From positions 3,665,501 to 3,729,500 of the forward strand of contig JAJEKV010000091.1 in assembly GCA_021234155.1 (NCBI GenBank): 64,000 nucleotides of DNA, given 5' to 3'. Below the pieces are notes generated by a model. It saw only the letters and a program-made list of their open reading frames with translations. It was not told where the DNA came from and searched no databases. The number at the start of each line of letters is the position of its first letter. Position 1 is the stretch's first letter. Below are positions 10,252 to 22,372 of the stretch, piece after piece. The position numbers and the translations under genes are program-made. This DNA is from Isoetes taiwanensis. Taxonomy: Eukaryota > Streptophyta > Lycopodiopsida > Isoetales > Isoetaceae.

Positions 10252-11941
10252 TGTTGCCTCCAAAGGGCAACATGCTAATTGTGTTCTATGCATTCAAGTT
10301 AGGTTAAGTCATTTCTGAAGACTAGGTCAAAGATTGGAAGAGCTCGGTAGTCAACATTGGTGTGAAGGTCAAAAGATGCTTACCTTCTAGGTCAACAAAT
10401 GCTCAAGTCAAAAGTTCACAAGAGGTATTTTATTTGGGACCGAATGCTTAGTTAAGAATATGCTCTAGAAGAATCTGGGTTATGAAGTTTAGAAGACATC
10501 TTTTGAAGATTGGAAGTTAAGAGTTTGGAAGACCCCATGGTGTATAGTTTTCTAATTTTGGCCTTCGCTTCACCCCACTACCTCCTTTTTGCACCTTTGG
10601 CTCAACATTGTTTTCATGCCCATTGCTCATCCCTTTGCCATACCCACCTTGTCATTTTGCCCAAGTCCTTGCCATTTCCTCTAAATACCACTACATTGAT
10701 TATTCAAAAAGACATTCAAACCCTTATTGCAAAGTTATTCCCCTCTTTTGCATTTCCACCTTTGCCTCCCTACTAGCCCTTCATGATTTCTTTTGCCTTC
10801 ATTCCTATTCCATTATGCCCTCATTAGTATATTCCAAACCTTGTGAAAAGATGGCCCAAAGATTCCATATTCCTTTACACGTGTGGGCAATCTTTCTTAT
10901 GGTCAAGAGGTTATAACTTCTTTTAAATATTCTATGAACAAAAGCCTTTAAACCTTTGGCCAAGTTTTTAAAATGATCGAATACGACATATACAGGGCAT
11001 ATTCCTGCAAAAATACGAAACCGTATCGCGAAAATTATGCGAAAATACAGCTGAAGAACCCTAGAACTGGAAATCCGGCTCGAATCATGCCTTCCCGTGC
11101 GCCATTCTCTCTGAGACCACTCTATTTTTTGATTCTGGAACCTAAGCAACAGATTAAGCCTAAATTTATTACCTAAAATCACTGGAATCGAAATTCAAAA
11201 ACTATATACAGGGGAAACACAATCACAACATTTTCGAAGGCCCAGACGCACTCAAATCCGACATTGATCAATGCTGAGCATGACCTGAAAGATTCTTGAA
11301 GTCCCTGAGCATTCCTCGACTGGATTTGCAAAGATCTAGTTGATATTACTTTCAAAAATTATCTTATGACTTATGATGATTATTTTCCAGTATCTGAAAC
11401 TTTGAAGCATCATTATCTGTTGTTATTATGATGTATTTACCTTCATATCAATATAAATTGACTGCCAAGTTGTCAAATCCATCTCTAATACATTTCTTAG
11501 CAATTCTTGACTCAAAATATTTTACGGAAAATCCTTGAGTGTTCCAAAGCACTATTGGCCTCCTTGCCATCTATCCTTAGAGCAATTGTGAGCTAAAGGC
11601 TTTGAAAACATCAAAAAATACTACTTCTAGTTCAAGTTAGAAAAATTAGCATTCGGGTCTGATCATTTTTTTACTGTATTTTGCCAAATTCAACCATAAA
11701 AAATACTTCTGCAGTTTCAAATGGAAATTTGACATTATGTCCCTCTTTTCCATCATCATCAAAGCACATGTGCTCTGGAAATTCTCAAAAATACGCTCTG
11801 CAACTCCAAATCTCATTTTCTGATCACTGTTTTCCATAGTTGACCTCTACTGACCAATTTTTGACCCCATTTTGTGACTGGATATCTTGCAAATCTACAG
11901 TCTGACTTGGTCAGAGACCTCATCACTGGGTTCCTACAACT
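10252..11941 (+). repeat. Gypsy-family LTR, sense, 3'-truncated
   Basis: Starts with TGTTGCCTCC...GGGCAACA (one substitution in the palindrome). It matches 3717-5300 but keeps a segment (about 10440-10550) missing there. It has a good TATA box, CTATATAC (11202-11209). It ends at 11941, where homology switches abruptly to the minus-strand 3' region of another copy. No CAACA end and no primer site. Confidence 0.8.
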
Positions 11942-12366
11942 TGCTTGGGAATGAAAACAAGAATTGAGAGGTTTGGAATGGTAGGTAGGACTAAATGTGA
12001 CAGATGAGAAAGATGGATCAAGAGTGCACCTGTCATGGAAACACACAAACCAATTAGTCTCAATTACTTGCAACTCTGCTATGATGGTGAAGGTGACTTT
12101 GCAGAGTGCTGGTAGGGGTATGAAAGAGGAATAAGGGCTGAGTGGATGGTAGGACTACTTAAAACAGATGAGAAAATGGAGGAAGGGTGCTCCTGCATAT
12201 GACACTTGGTAATTAGTAACATCAGTTCTGTTCTTGAAATCATGTATACTTTGTCTGGTCAGGTCATCCTAGAAAACATGAAACCAATCATATTAGAGTA
12301 GTGTGCTCAAAATCAAACTAATCTATCCTGCTGGAATAAAGATGCTCAAAAGTCAAACAGATCTAA
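11942..12366 (-). repeat. 3' untranslated fragment of a gypsy element
   Basis: Resembles 13200-13640 and 42420-43260, the region between integrase and the 3' LTR. It includes the recurring GCAACTCTGCTATGATGG motif. No domain is encoded. Confidence 0.6.
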
Positions 12367-12398
12367 CTATTTTAAATCTACTACAAACTTCCAAGCTT

Positions 12399-12890
12399 TT
12401 AATGTAAAAAGAGGGACAAGCAAGTATGCTGGTCCCAATACCTTTTCAGGTGCAGGATGTTGATAGGATTTGGCAATGGCATACCTGAAGCAACTTCTTG
12501 TAGCCAATAAGAATTTGTTCCTGCAGGATCCAGTACTACAAAAGGTCCTTCCCAAATGTTATCAAATTTGCCAGCTGAGTCCTCCTTTGACTTGTTCCAT
12601 TTAAGAACAAGCTCTCCTTTTTTAAAGGTGCCTTGTATTTTGTGAGCAGCCTTAAATGCAGCCAGATCTTTAGCCTTTTTCAGCAAGTTTGTGTTCTCAG
12701 CTTCCATTCTGTACTCATCCAAATGTAACAAGGCATCCAGTCTCTCCTGTAAGGCATGTTCAAAAGGTAAGCACAATTTATGAGCTAATCTTAAGGAAGG
12801 TAGCTCAAGTTCTACTGGTATTCCAAGATAAGTTGACCTAGTTTTGAATGCATAGATCACAATTAGCATGTTGCCCTTTGGGGGCAACAT
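12399..12890 (-). pseudogene. Integrase C-terminal domain fused to an LTR end, 163-codon open frame
   Basis: An uninterrupted minus-strand frame whose first codons (MLPPKGN) come from the LTR terminal palindrome at 12869-12889. Short LTR-derived sequence follows, then the integrase C-terminal region: the VELELPSLRLAHKLC block, a coiled helix (LLHLDEYRMEAEN), then the GPY/F-like module with NIWEGPFVVLDPAG, ending LHLKRYWDQH, which closes the polyprotein in sister copies. The catalytic core is absent. The fusion arises from a deletion that joined an LTR end to the middle of integrase. It is probably a chance open frame, though an LTR could supply a promoter. Confidence 0.6.
12828..12889 (-). 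repeat. 62-bp LTR terminal remnant
   Basis: Matches the outer end of the LTR at 24989-26974 (GTTGACCTAGTTT, then AGCATGTTGCCC...GGGCAACA). It is the left boundary of the minus-strand element whose internal region starts at 12890; the rest of this 3' LTR is deleted. Confidence 0.75.
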
Positions 12891-13641
12891 CTCGCCAAAA
12901 CAAGAAAAAGGCTGGTCCCCTCAGCCATATGATATCAAAAATGAATAACTAGAGGGGTCTTCAAATTTGAACCAAGGTGTCTAAGTGGGAACATGATAAA
13001 ATAAGAGTGTGAAATGCAAATGTTGATGAAATGAGTGAGAATGTGATGATGAAATGATGTGGATGGAATATGATGAGTGAGAAAAGCGAGAAATGAGTGT
13101 GAATATGATGGGATGATGGTGCAATGGAGATGAAGTAATTGTGCAATTGCTTGGGATCTCGCCAAAACAAGAAAATGCATGTCTTCTACTTGATCTTCAA
13201 AAAGTTGCAACTCTGCTATGATGGTAGAGATGAATTGCAGAGTGCTTTTCTTCTCTTGGGAATGAAAGCAAGAATAAAGAGTCTAAATGGAAGGTAGGAC
13301 TACTTATGACAGATGAAAAAGAATGGAGGAAGAGTGCACATGTCATGGAAACACACAAACCAATTAGTCTCAAATCCTTGCAACTCTACTATGATGGTAA
13401 AGGTGACTTTGCGAGTCTTGTAAGGTATGAAAAAAGAGAATAGGAGGATGAATGGATGGTAGGAATATTCTAAGACAGATGAGAAAATGGAAGAAGGATA
13501 CTCCTGCATATGACACTTGGTAATCATTAGTATCAATCCTGTTCTTGAGATCATGTATACTCTTATCTGGTCAGATCATCCTAAAACATGAAACCAATTC
13601 TATTAGAGTAATGTGCTTAAAGTCAAGCTAATCTAAAAAAG
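12890..13641 (-). repeat. 3' untranslated region of a minus-strand gypsy element
   Basis: Lies between the LTR remnant and the integrase C-terminus. It contains repeats of a TTTTCTTGTTTTGGCGAGAT motif (also at 13148-13172) that recurs next to LTRs of this family and may hold the polypurine region. The GGGGACCAGCC block near the LTR is shared with 19293-19310. Short open frames here are low-complexity and not convincing. Confidence 0.6.
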
Positions 13642-15010
13642 TCAAACTGATTTAACTACACTAAACCTACCATAAATCTCTAAGCTTTTAATGTAAAAGA
13701 GGGACAAGCAAGCATGCTGGTCCCAATACCTTCTCAGGTGCAAGATATTGATAGGATTTGGTAGTGGCATTCCTGAAGCAACCTCTTGTAACCAATAAGA
13801 ATTAGTACCTGCAGGATCCAGCACTACAAAGGGTCCTTCCCAAATATTATCAAATTTGCCAGCTGAGTCTTCCTTTGACTTGTTCCATTTGAGAACAAGC
13901 TCTCCTTTCTTAAAGGTGCCTTGTATTTTGTGTGCGCCTTGAATGCAGCCGGATCTTTAGCCTTTTTCAGCAAGTTAGTGTTCTCAGCTTCCATTCTGTA
14001 CTCATCCAAATGTAACAGGGCGTCCAATCTTTCCTGTAAGGCATGTTCAAAAGTTAAGCACAATTTGTAAGCTACTCTCAAGGAAGGTAATTCAAATTCT
14101 ACTGGTAGAACTGCTTCTATGCCATAAACCAAATTGAAAGGTGTATGATTTGTAGCTGTTTTTGATAGTGACTCTATAAGCCCAAAGTGCATCCACTATT
14201 TCGATATGCCAATCCCTTTTGTTGACCTCAATTGTTTTACGCAAAATGTTTTTCAACACTTTGTTAGTAGCTTCACTTGTCCATTACCACGAGGATAGTA
14301 TGAGGAGCTCTTGGTATGTTTGACCTTCAAAATGCTCAACAAATTAGTAATGACTTCATTAACAAAGGGAGTACCCTATCCGAATATGTATGGGAAAGGA
14401 ATACCAAACCTAGAGCAAACAAACTCATGTAAGAATCTTGCGATGGTGAGGGCATTGGCTTGCCTCAAAGGTATGGCCTCTGCCCATTTAGTAAAATAGT
14501 GCAGCCACAATAATATGCTGATGTTGACCTGTAGAAGAAGGGTTAATAGGACCAATATAATCTAACCCCAAATTTGAAAAGGTCCTGGGGAGATAATAGG
14601 ATTCAGGGCAGTGGTAATAAAATCCTTTTGCTAAAAATCGACACTTATGGCAAGTCTTTATGATCTCATAGCAATCTTTAAAAAGCAGTAGGCCAATAAT
14701 ACCCGGACCTAAGGATTTTTTGGGAGTGGTATCCCGAAAAAAATGTCCCCACCGGATACCCTTATGCATTTCCCCAATAATTAAGGCAGATTCATCTTCA
14801 CTTACACATCTCAGCAAAATCCCATCCCTATTGACTTTGCACAGAACATTATCTATCAGCTTGAATTGTCTGCACTTGTCCTTGAGTCTCCTTTTTTGAT
14901 TTGAAGTGAGATTTGGGGAAATGACCCCATGTTGTAAAAAATCTCTAATGGGTTGCTGCCATCCTCCTTTGACTTGATCTTCCTGAGTTTCCTCTAAGTG
15001 TGCTACTGCA
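13642..15010 (-). pseudogene. Gypsy integrase with frameshifts
   Basis: Inserts the cDNA into the chromosome. On the minus strand: an N-terminal HHCC zinc region (GEMHKGIRWGHF, then TCHKC, about 14640-14790), the core start GLDYIGPINPSS near 14560, then a region out of frame equivalent to the SDRGTPFVNE and YYPQGNGQ blocks (14290-14480). The C-terminal part (14192-13824) has TPFNLVYGIEAVLPVE, and 13824-13642 the LDPAGTNSYWLQE to LHLRRYWDQH end. At least three frameshifts are present. It resembles the integrase at 43440-44560 in all parts. It is downstream of the RNase H remnant at 15684-16160, the normal gypsy position. Confidence 0.8.
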
Positions 15011-15683
15011 AGTGAGGTGTCAGTAGTATTCAATTTCAAATTGCAAAGTAGAAACGATGCCCAGGTCCTAATGCTCATGTCAAGAAGGAGAAAAACATCT
15101 AAAACCACAGACCAGAAAGCACATCACCGAAATTTTCTGGGCTCGAAACAAAGTGGAAGCCATGTTCAAGTAAAACAAATCATCTACAAATTGAGACAGG
15201 CTCAGCAATGAAATCTAGAACTTAGTGTTTTATACTTTATAAAAGCTATGCAAATGAAATGCCTGCAACATGCATTTCTGGAATCATCTTCATGTAGGGA
15301 CCCAGATATTTAACGGGTAAAAGCTTGAATAAGGAAGATATGCAGATGAAAAGGGCCGATTAACCCAAATGAAGTCTTCTGAAATCGATGGTAATAGAAG
15401 AGTAAAAAAATAACGAATCCAAAGTCCTGTTCCCGCAGCAAAGGAAGCAAGAAAGGAGCCATGGCCCTGATCCATGGAAGAATGGTTGGGACGTCAAAAA
15501 TAAAGATAGAGGTCGACCAACATCAGCCAGCATGAATCTACAAAGGAAAAAACTCCAGGCTAGGTAGAGTTTATCATAAGCCAATCAAACACTACGTTGG
15601 GGTGGAATTCGACAAGCAACAGAATCGCAAACATGGAAGAAAAAAGGAGGAATGAAGAGGTGGGAGGTGGTAGAGGCTAGGAT
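15011..15683. other. Spacer or insertion between RNase H and integrase
   Basis: No recognisable domain. The corresponding stretch in the 40-54 kb element is much shorter (about 44600-44760), so most of this may be a later insertion, but I could not define clean ends. Short frames on both strands look random. Confidence 0.4.
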
Positions 15684-16160
15684 TTCGTGTCAAGTGCAAC
15701 TCTTTTACAGAAATATCATAACTTTGCAACTTACAAGCCCACCTCTGAATTTTTGGTTTATTAGTTGCTTTACCAAATAGCAATCCCATTGGATTTTGCT
15801 TCATATGAACTTGAACTTGGCTTTTCAGAAGTAGGTGCCCTTGCCTATTGATGAGGAACATGAGGAGCGGCGGCACACTTTTCTATTACGGTATATCTTT
15901 CTTCAAGGGGCGGACCATTGTTTGCTTGCAAAAACTATGGTGTGCTTATCTACAAAATGGCTAAACCTATAGCCTTTTTTAGTAACGATGATATAGATCT
16001 CAAATGGCAGGGCTCAAATCTGGTTTTTTAAAAGAGTAGCTTCACATATGGATAAAAATAAGAAAGTCAAAAGCTTCTTGGCATTCTGGAGTCCATGTGA
16101 TGGGTATGTGCTTGCTTTCGGACTTAGAAAACTTCCCTATCTGGTCAACCTAGAGATAGG
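15684..16160 (-). pseudogene. Degenerate classical gypsy RNase H
   Basis: Follows the reverse transcriptase thumb. Recognisable parts are the WTPECQEAF entry helix, FEIYI-VTKK in place of the usual D-containing first strand, and the C-terminal VHMKQNPMGLLFGKATNKP...QRWACKLQSYDI. In active gypsy RNase H the position of MKQNP is normally T-D-x-x-P/L, so both the first and the late catalytic Asp appear lost. The same losses are seen in the 44.7-45.2 kb copy, suggesting ancestral loss rather than random decay. Frameshifts are also present. Confidence 0.6.
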
Positions 16161-17100
16161 ACTTAAGATATGAGAGCAAAATTTGGAATATACATCCTAA
16201 GGAAACTTGTCATACCAATAAAACTCTTGATCACCTTCAAATTCTTGGGAGGTACTAATTTTTTGAGGGCTTCAATTTTATCTTGAGCAACTTTGAATAC
16301 CTTGGCTGGATACTTCATGTCCCAAGAGTTGTCCTTTGGATGCAAAAAAGATGCATTTTTTGGATTTAGATTAACTCTGAAGCCACATAAAAGAGCAGAT
16401 TTTTGCAAGCAATTCCACATGGTTATTAGAATGAGAACCCAAACAAAGGTCATCTAGATACACTCTAAATTCTTCAGCAGCCATGGTTTTGAAAATAACA
16501 TCCATTGCTCTTTGGAAAGTAGCTGGGGCATTCATCAGGCCAAATGGCATTCTTTTCATAGCATAAGTACCCCGAGGGGAGTGATAAATGAAGTCTTTGG
16601 CTGGTCTTCCTCTTTGATGCTAATCTGGTTGAACCACGAAAAACCATCCAAAAATGAGTACATGTCTTTCCACCTGCTTGACATATAAATTTCTTCCAAA
16701 AGGGCAAAGGATAACAATCTTTTATGGTAGCTTTGTTCAAATCTCGATAATCTATGCAAATTCTCAAAGTTCCATTCTTTTTTTTCTTTGGGACAATCAC
16801 GGGATACCCATTAGGGGTTAATGATTTCTACAATGACACCTGCATCCAACATCTTATGCAATTCATCTTTAATTAGATCTAAAAGTGAAGCATTTATTCT
16901 TCTTAACTTTTGGAAAATAGGCTTACACCCTTCCTTAATTTTAATTTCAAATTGACATACCTCCTCTTTGATACCAATAAGCTCAGAATAATCCCAGGCA
17001 AACACATCACTTCTCTCTTCAAAGAATTTATTGATCTCTTCCTTGTTTTGTGTGTCAAAAAATCTCCCACAAGCGAGTTCTTTCTTTGGCCATGCTTGTT
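16161..17100 (-). pseudogene. Gypsy reverse transcriptase, frameshifted
   Basis: Minus strand. The N-terminal block (FAWDYSELIGIKEEVCQFEI) starts near 17005. Then come [47 protein letters not shown] (about 16690-16770), [40 protein letters not shown], and the catalytic VYLDDLCLG near 16440-16460. The thumb reads VIKSFIGMTSFLRMYIPNF (about 16200). The parts are in different frames, so at least three indels are present. It follows the archaeal-type RNase H (17101-17620) and precedes the degenerate classical RNase H. Confidence 0.85.
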
Positions 17101-17620
17101 GATTATAACTTCATTGATTGCTTTTTCTGGGATGCATTTATAACTAGTATGGGACAAAGCTCCTTACCCTCATCCTCATCGAGATCTTCCTCTGGTATAG
17201 CTCCCTCAGATAAATAAGTCATCAAAGTGTCTCTGCACAAAGCATCAACTTCCCAATTCTGCTCCCTTGGGATATGAGAAATTTCCCAAGAAGTAAAATG
17301 AGCAAGCATCCCCATTACCTGGTTTCTCTGAAGCTCCATATCAGCATTCTTGGCTTGATATTCACCATTAACTTTGTCTGCGGACTAGCGAGAATCCCCA
17401 TAGATATGTATAATTGAAATATCCATAGTTCTAGCTTCACGGAGACACGCAATCAAAGCCTTGTGATACTGCTACATTAGAAGTTATTTGGGGAAAAATC
17501 CTTCCTACCTTAGCCAAAAGTTTATTGGCGGTATCTTTTAATATAGGCTGCGGATGAAGCTACATTCAATTTCTTTGATATTCCCCATCAAACCATAGAC
17601 AACCTCTTCTACCATCTTGG
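17101..17620 (-). pseudogene. Archaeal-type RNase H before reverse transcriptase (third copy)
   Basis: Minus strand: WFDG near 17590, a damaged KALIA-L helix near 17450, IYGDSR near 17395 and a well-kept C-terminal motif HIPREQNWEVDALCR near 17240, followed by the acidic linker EGAIPEEDLDEDE that leads into reverse transcriptase. Frameshifts separate the motifs. The order protease, RNase H, reverse transcriptase is the same as at 7034-8990 and 45231-47230. Confidence 0.65.
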
Positions 17621-18140
17621 AGGGTGGTGCACACTCTCTAATTAAAGGGATCAAATCATTTTTTCTTTATGCTAGGAGTTGCTAGACTATAGGATCCTAG
17701 TGGTTCTTCTATAAGCATTTCTTTGATAAAATGTACCTCGTCATTGAAGCCATAGGAACGAAATCACGGTTGTAGATTGTGGCCACTTGAGTGCCATTTG
17801 AAATGGTGCATCTTCCTTGAGACCAGTTGGCCTAGCATCAAGCTGTAGCCATCCACCTTCTTCCCGGCAAGAGATCATATATGTGCATCTTCTCCTAAAT
17901 CCTCAAAAGCAACAACAACAAAATTGGCGGCTACAACAATGCCTTGATGTTAACGGGGACCTTGGTCACAATTCCAAGCCCCAGTGCTATCTTAGCATTA
18001 GAAAAAGATTTTAACAAAGCAGGATGACCTTTTATCTATCTCGAGCCCACACTTTTTCATAACATGATAAGGCATGATATTTAGAGGTGAGCCTCCATCT
18101 AACAACACATTGGAAAAAGAATAACCTCCTAGAGTAGTGA
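17621..18140 (-). pseudogene. Retropepsin-like protease (third copy)
   Basis: Minus strand; the active-site region reads LGGYSFSNVLLDGGSPLN followed by IMPYHVMKKCGLEID (18050-18130), the least damaged version in this part of the window. The closing strand equivalent to YDLLLGRRWL is near 17860. Indels interrupt the rest. It connects gag (18141-19192) to the archaeal-type RNase H. Confidence 0.65.
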
Positions 18141-19192
18141 GCACATAAATGCACACAGGTCTTCTTCATTTTGGGCCCAGAATAAGATTAGTGGCATTTG
18201 CAACACCTACACAAGCTCTTTGCTTCACTAAAAGTAGTTTGTTGTAGTAGCGTTTTCCTATAACCAGGTGCAATCTTTAGCGATTGTAAATAGGTCCACA
18301 CTTACTTTGGAATTTTTTTATTAAAACATCCAACTCATCAAAGTCATGATCTTTCTTACCATATTTTTTGTTGGGGAGGTGGAGCTATTTCTTGAGGAGG
18401 GGCTCCCATAGCAGGTGGTGGTGGCGGTCTTGATCTCCTAGAATGCTCTGGAACAAACTTGGTAGGCTCAGGCCAGTGCAGTAGGGAATCTCCCATACTT
18501 CTGGTTTGTACCACCATCACTTCTTCAATCTTTGGCACCTCTGTAGCTTGTACAAACCTTATAGAGCTAGTAGGCTCTGCAAATCTTACATGAGGAGTTG
18601 CCTCGGACTTCTTCTCCCTTTCTTGCTTGGCAAAATATTCTTTAACTTGATTGCATCGAGGTCGGTATGGCCAATTTCATTGCAAAAAAGCCTGGTTGGA
18701 CATTCTATACCAAAGTGACCTTTCTTTTTTACATTTAGGACATATTTGCCAATAACAAATGTCAAATTTGGATGTGAAGTTCTATTGCAATGAATACATT
18801 CAGGGTAAGTTCTACCTGCCACCTTGCCTTGAGCTCCACAAGTTGTTTGGTCATACGCTAAAGCTTCATTCACCTTTGTTGGGTGCGCCTTGACTTCTAA
18901 AATCGAGAATCAGCTTCTTCTTTTTCTTCTCTTTATGCCGGCATAAATAGGAGTAGAATGGTGAGGTTCATAAGGACCATCGGTGGCATCGGGGTAAAAG
19001 GATCATGATGAAAGCTATGATATTTTTTTCTTGTAGGATAGAAAACATTTTGGTCAATTCGATTGGTCTTGGCAAAAACTTTGTAGATGGAATCAAAACC
19101 TTCTGCGGCTTGAATCTTGATAAGCTTCACGTGAATTTCTGGTCTAGAAGATAAGCCTTTAATAAAGGAGGACACCAAAAGAGTGTGGGAAT
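18141..19192 (-). pseudogene. gag: Gag, C-terminal two thirds, truncated
   Basis: Minus strand. From 19178 it reads SSFIKGLSSRPEI and the AAEGFDSIYKVFAKT block of capsid end. Knuckle 1 at about 18780-18800 reads CIHCNRTSHP and the following knuckles (KKGHFGIECP) are frame-disturbed. Then comes the proline-rich tail (APPPQQK) before the LLKNSKVSVDL-like block. Gag is cut at 19192 against the 3' end of a plus-strand element, so the capsid N-terminus, primer site and 5' LTR of this element are missing. Confidence 0.7.
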
Positions 19193-19334
19193 ATTGCTGC
19201 TGATCATGTCAATTATTCCAGCAGTTTACGAAGATTACATCGATCAGTCTGTATTTCATATTCATACTCAAGTTTTCTAACCCGAATATCACAGGTGAGG
19301 GGACCAGCCACATCCTTTCCTTTGTTTAGCATCA
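19193..19334 (+). repeat. 3' internal end of a plus-strand gypsy element
   Basis: Carries GGTGAGGGGACCAGCC about 25 bases before an LTR start, the same arrangement as in 12890-12920 and 42022-42060 on the opposite strand. It is therefore the sense 3' end of a deleted plus element. Confidence 0.6.
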
Positions 19335-21924
19335 TGTTGCACGGCTATAGCGGGCAACATATACAAACTCTGAGCAATATCCGCGGGCAAAGATTTGAAG
19401 ACCAAGAATCTTTTTGAAAACCAAAAGATTTGAAGACCAAAGATCTTTGATGAAGAACCCAAAGGATGACTTTAAGTCAAGACACAAGTTCACAACTCAA
19501 ACTCAAGGATTGAATGCATTCTCTAGCTCTGAAGGCACTTGTGAAGTTTGGAAGACCCTATGAAGATGGCAAGCTATGATATGGTATTTATCTTTCTCAT
19601 GTTGTGATGACTCTCTATTTGCCTTTTGTTCCATCATACCATCATCCTTTATCCCATTTTCCACCTTCCTTGCCTTTTCACATCCTATACCATCATGTAT
19701 TTCATATGTAGCCATTTGTTTCATAGTTGACCTACCATTACCTAGGGCACATTTTCCAAGAAAGTTGTCAAACCTAAAAGTTGCCTAGCATCAAGTTCTA
19801 TATCATCATTTTCATCTCATGCCTTGCCATTCCATTATCACACACTTCATACCAAGTAGCTAAAGCAAAAAAAACATCGTGCTAAGCACAAAAAACACAA
19901 AAAGCACAAAAATGCCTAGTCACCATCTCTAAGTGACATGGCATGATGACTAGATATACATGTCATCACCTCCAAAGCTACTTTGGTCCACTCATCATTT
20001 GCCACTTTCATGTCTCATTCATCATGTTGCCACCTAAGCACCAAATTTCCACATCATCACATCACTCCACATCATCAAATGATGACTAGGCAAGTTTTGA
20101 CCAAACTCAAAAATTGGTCAACCTAATGATCAAATTACCTTGGGAAGTGAACCTACTAGCCTTGTTTACCCTAGTTGACCTATTTTTTTCACCTTTCTAC
20201 TACATTTTCACCTATTGCCACCTCATCATCAAAATATCAAGGGGCATTTGAAATCTTGAAATTCCATCCAGGCAAAATGCCTTGTTTGACCAACACACAT
20301 CACCATTGACTTTGCCCAGTCATCATTGATTCATCCCTTTTTGAACAAAAAATCAAAAATTATTTTTCCAAAATTTGGCCTTGCCATCTTGAAGCTCCCA
20401 TGAAAATATGCCACGGCACAAAAATCTCAAAAAGACCCTATATAGACCTTCAAATTTCATTTCTTGGGAGCAGTGCCCCTTGCCAAAAAATACAAAAAAA
20501 ATTCCTATTCTACCCCCCCCACCTAGATTCCTTTCCGGCCTATCCGCACCCTCCCCGTGGCTCACGGTGTGGGGCGGTGGAGGTCTCGGATCCCGTGGGC
20601 AAGACCGTCAATTCACGAGTCCACCTAGATCGAGCTATATATCACACAGTCGACTTTTTGATCTCGGCACGTGGGATATATCGGTGAACCCTAAAATTTG
20701 AACTTGCCAAAAACCTCCATTACTGTTGAGCCAAGCGAAGTAATCATTGCATCATTGGCGGTTTTGTCCTACTCCACCTAAAGAGCAGTTTAATTAAACC
20801 AAAGCCCAGTAGCCTTGATTGCGAATTTGCCAAGATCCGTGGGAAGCGGGGGATTTTAAAGGGGTTTTGTTCTCTTGAAATTTTTTTGAGGGGCCATAAA
20901 GCGGTTTGAAGAGTCGTGGCGTCTCTGAGCTTCTACGAAGATCCTCACAGCCCGGAAATCAAAATCTGAGGCATATATGATGAAATATCCTTGAATCTTT
21001 TGAAACTTGAAGTTTATTTTGATTGAGTTATTCTTGGGTGATCTAGTCGGACATTCTTGAATACCTTGTGTTGTGAATTTCTTTGTTTTGACTTAATGAA
21101 AATCGAATTTGGGAAAAGGCTGTGTGAAACTATGATTGAAGTCATTTTACTCTGCATTGTCATTTACAATTGAGCATAAAGGGAATTGAAGCGAATACAA
21201 CTAGTGTTTGTTTAAGTCATTGTTAGGAGATAAAATTGAAGCGACACTGCGAACATATGTCCTTTGAAAAAAGACTAAAAATAGATCTTTTCTTGAATCA
21301 TCTGTTTGGTTGTAGGCATTTCTAGCATCAAGCAACTATTAGAAGCATCAGTAGTGAGTATTAAAGGCGGAGAAAACAAAAGAAAGGGGATTGACAATTA
21401 GAGTGCAAAAAGATCATTCTGAGACATTGCCATTGAAACTCTGGCAATGCATGTTCACGACAAAATTTAAGCTTTGTTTGAACCAAGTGGGCATATGCCG
21501 CGTGACCTCTGAGGAGCATACCTAGGTGTGGGAATTTGTTTCTACCATAGAAGATTATTGTTTAGCATTTGGCAAAATCGAGCTCCTTTGTCAGGGCCAT
21601 TGACCAAAAATTGACCCGGTCGGTTGATTTGTGAGAAATCGTAAGCACTTTGCACATAGACTTTTCTAGCAGTTTTTACGGAGTTGGCTAGCATACTTTG
21701 GTAAAAGATTTCAAGTGCTTTTGAAATAAATGCATGGTTTGGTGAATGTTTGAGTCTTTGCTAGTTTCTTTTTGCTTTAGGGACTCTAGTGGATTTGGTA
21801 TTTCCTTGCAAATTCAGAGATGTTTTTGCGGTCTTGAGTTGATCACCTCAAGTGATCTGGAGGTCTGACCATCAAAACACCCTTGTAAGGCCCAGTTGGA
21901 GACCACCGGGGATAATCTCCAACA
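19335..21924 (+). repeat. Gypsy-family LTR, 2590 bp, sense
   Basis: Starts TGTTGC...GGGCAACA (19335-19359, palindrome decayed in the middle) and ends CCAACA at 21924. It is longer than the other LTRs of the family. It has a GC-rich stretch (20510-20620) followed by a strong TATA-like CTATATATCA (20635-20644). It is flanked on the left by internal 3' sequence and on the right by a primer site, so it served both as a 3' and a 5' LTR, the footprint of a tandem element from which both internal regions were later lost. Confidence 0.7.
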
Positions 21925-21927
21925 TTT

Positions 21928-21944
21928 TGGAGGTCCCTAGAGAT
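21928..21944 (+). other. Primer-binding site (decayed)
   Basis: TGGAGGTCCCTAGAGAT, 3 bases after the LTR end; differs slightly from the site at 5554-5572. About 20 bases later the plus element ends against minus-strand reverse transcriptase. Confidence 0.5.
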
Positions 21945-21961
21945 ATCCCTCACGGAAATTA

Positions 21962-22330
21962 ATAGGATCTCTTCTAAAAGGCAAAGGTAACAATCCTTAA
22001 TGGTGGCTTTGTTGAGATCTCGGTAATCAATGCAAATTCTTAAGGCACCACTTTTCTTCTCTCTGGGAACAATGCAAGATACCCATTACGGATTAATGAT
22101 TTCAATAATCACACACATCTAACATCTTATTCAATTCATCCTTTATTAATCCCATAAGTGAAGCATTAATCCTCCTTAATTTTTGAAAAAGCAGGTTTAC
22201 AACCTTCCTTGATTTTAATTTCAAATTGGCATACCTCGGTTTGATACGATAGTTACGAATAGTCCCAAACAAATACATCTTTTCTTTCTTCAAAAAACAT
22301 TTGTATGCTCTCCTGTTTTGATATTCAATC
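21962..22330 (-). pseudogene. Reverse transcriptase N-terminal fragment
   Basis: Minus strand: KLRRINASLMGLIKDELNKMLD near 22130-22190 and [19 protein letters not shown] near 21990-22050, with frameshifts between. The palm with its catalytic motif is absent because the piece is cut at about 21962 against the plus-strand LTR and primer site. It belongs to the element whose 5' LTR is 24989-26974. Confidence 0.7.
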
Positions 22331-22372
22331 AGATCTCCAACAAGCGAGTTCTAGGTGTACCATTTTTTGTGA

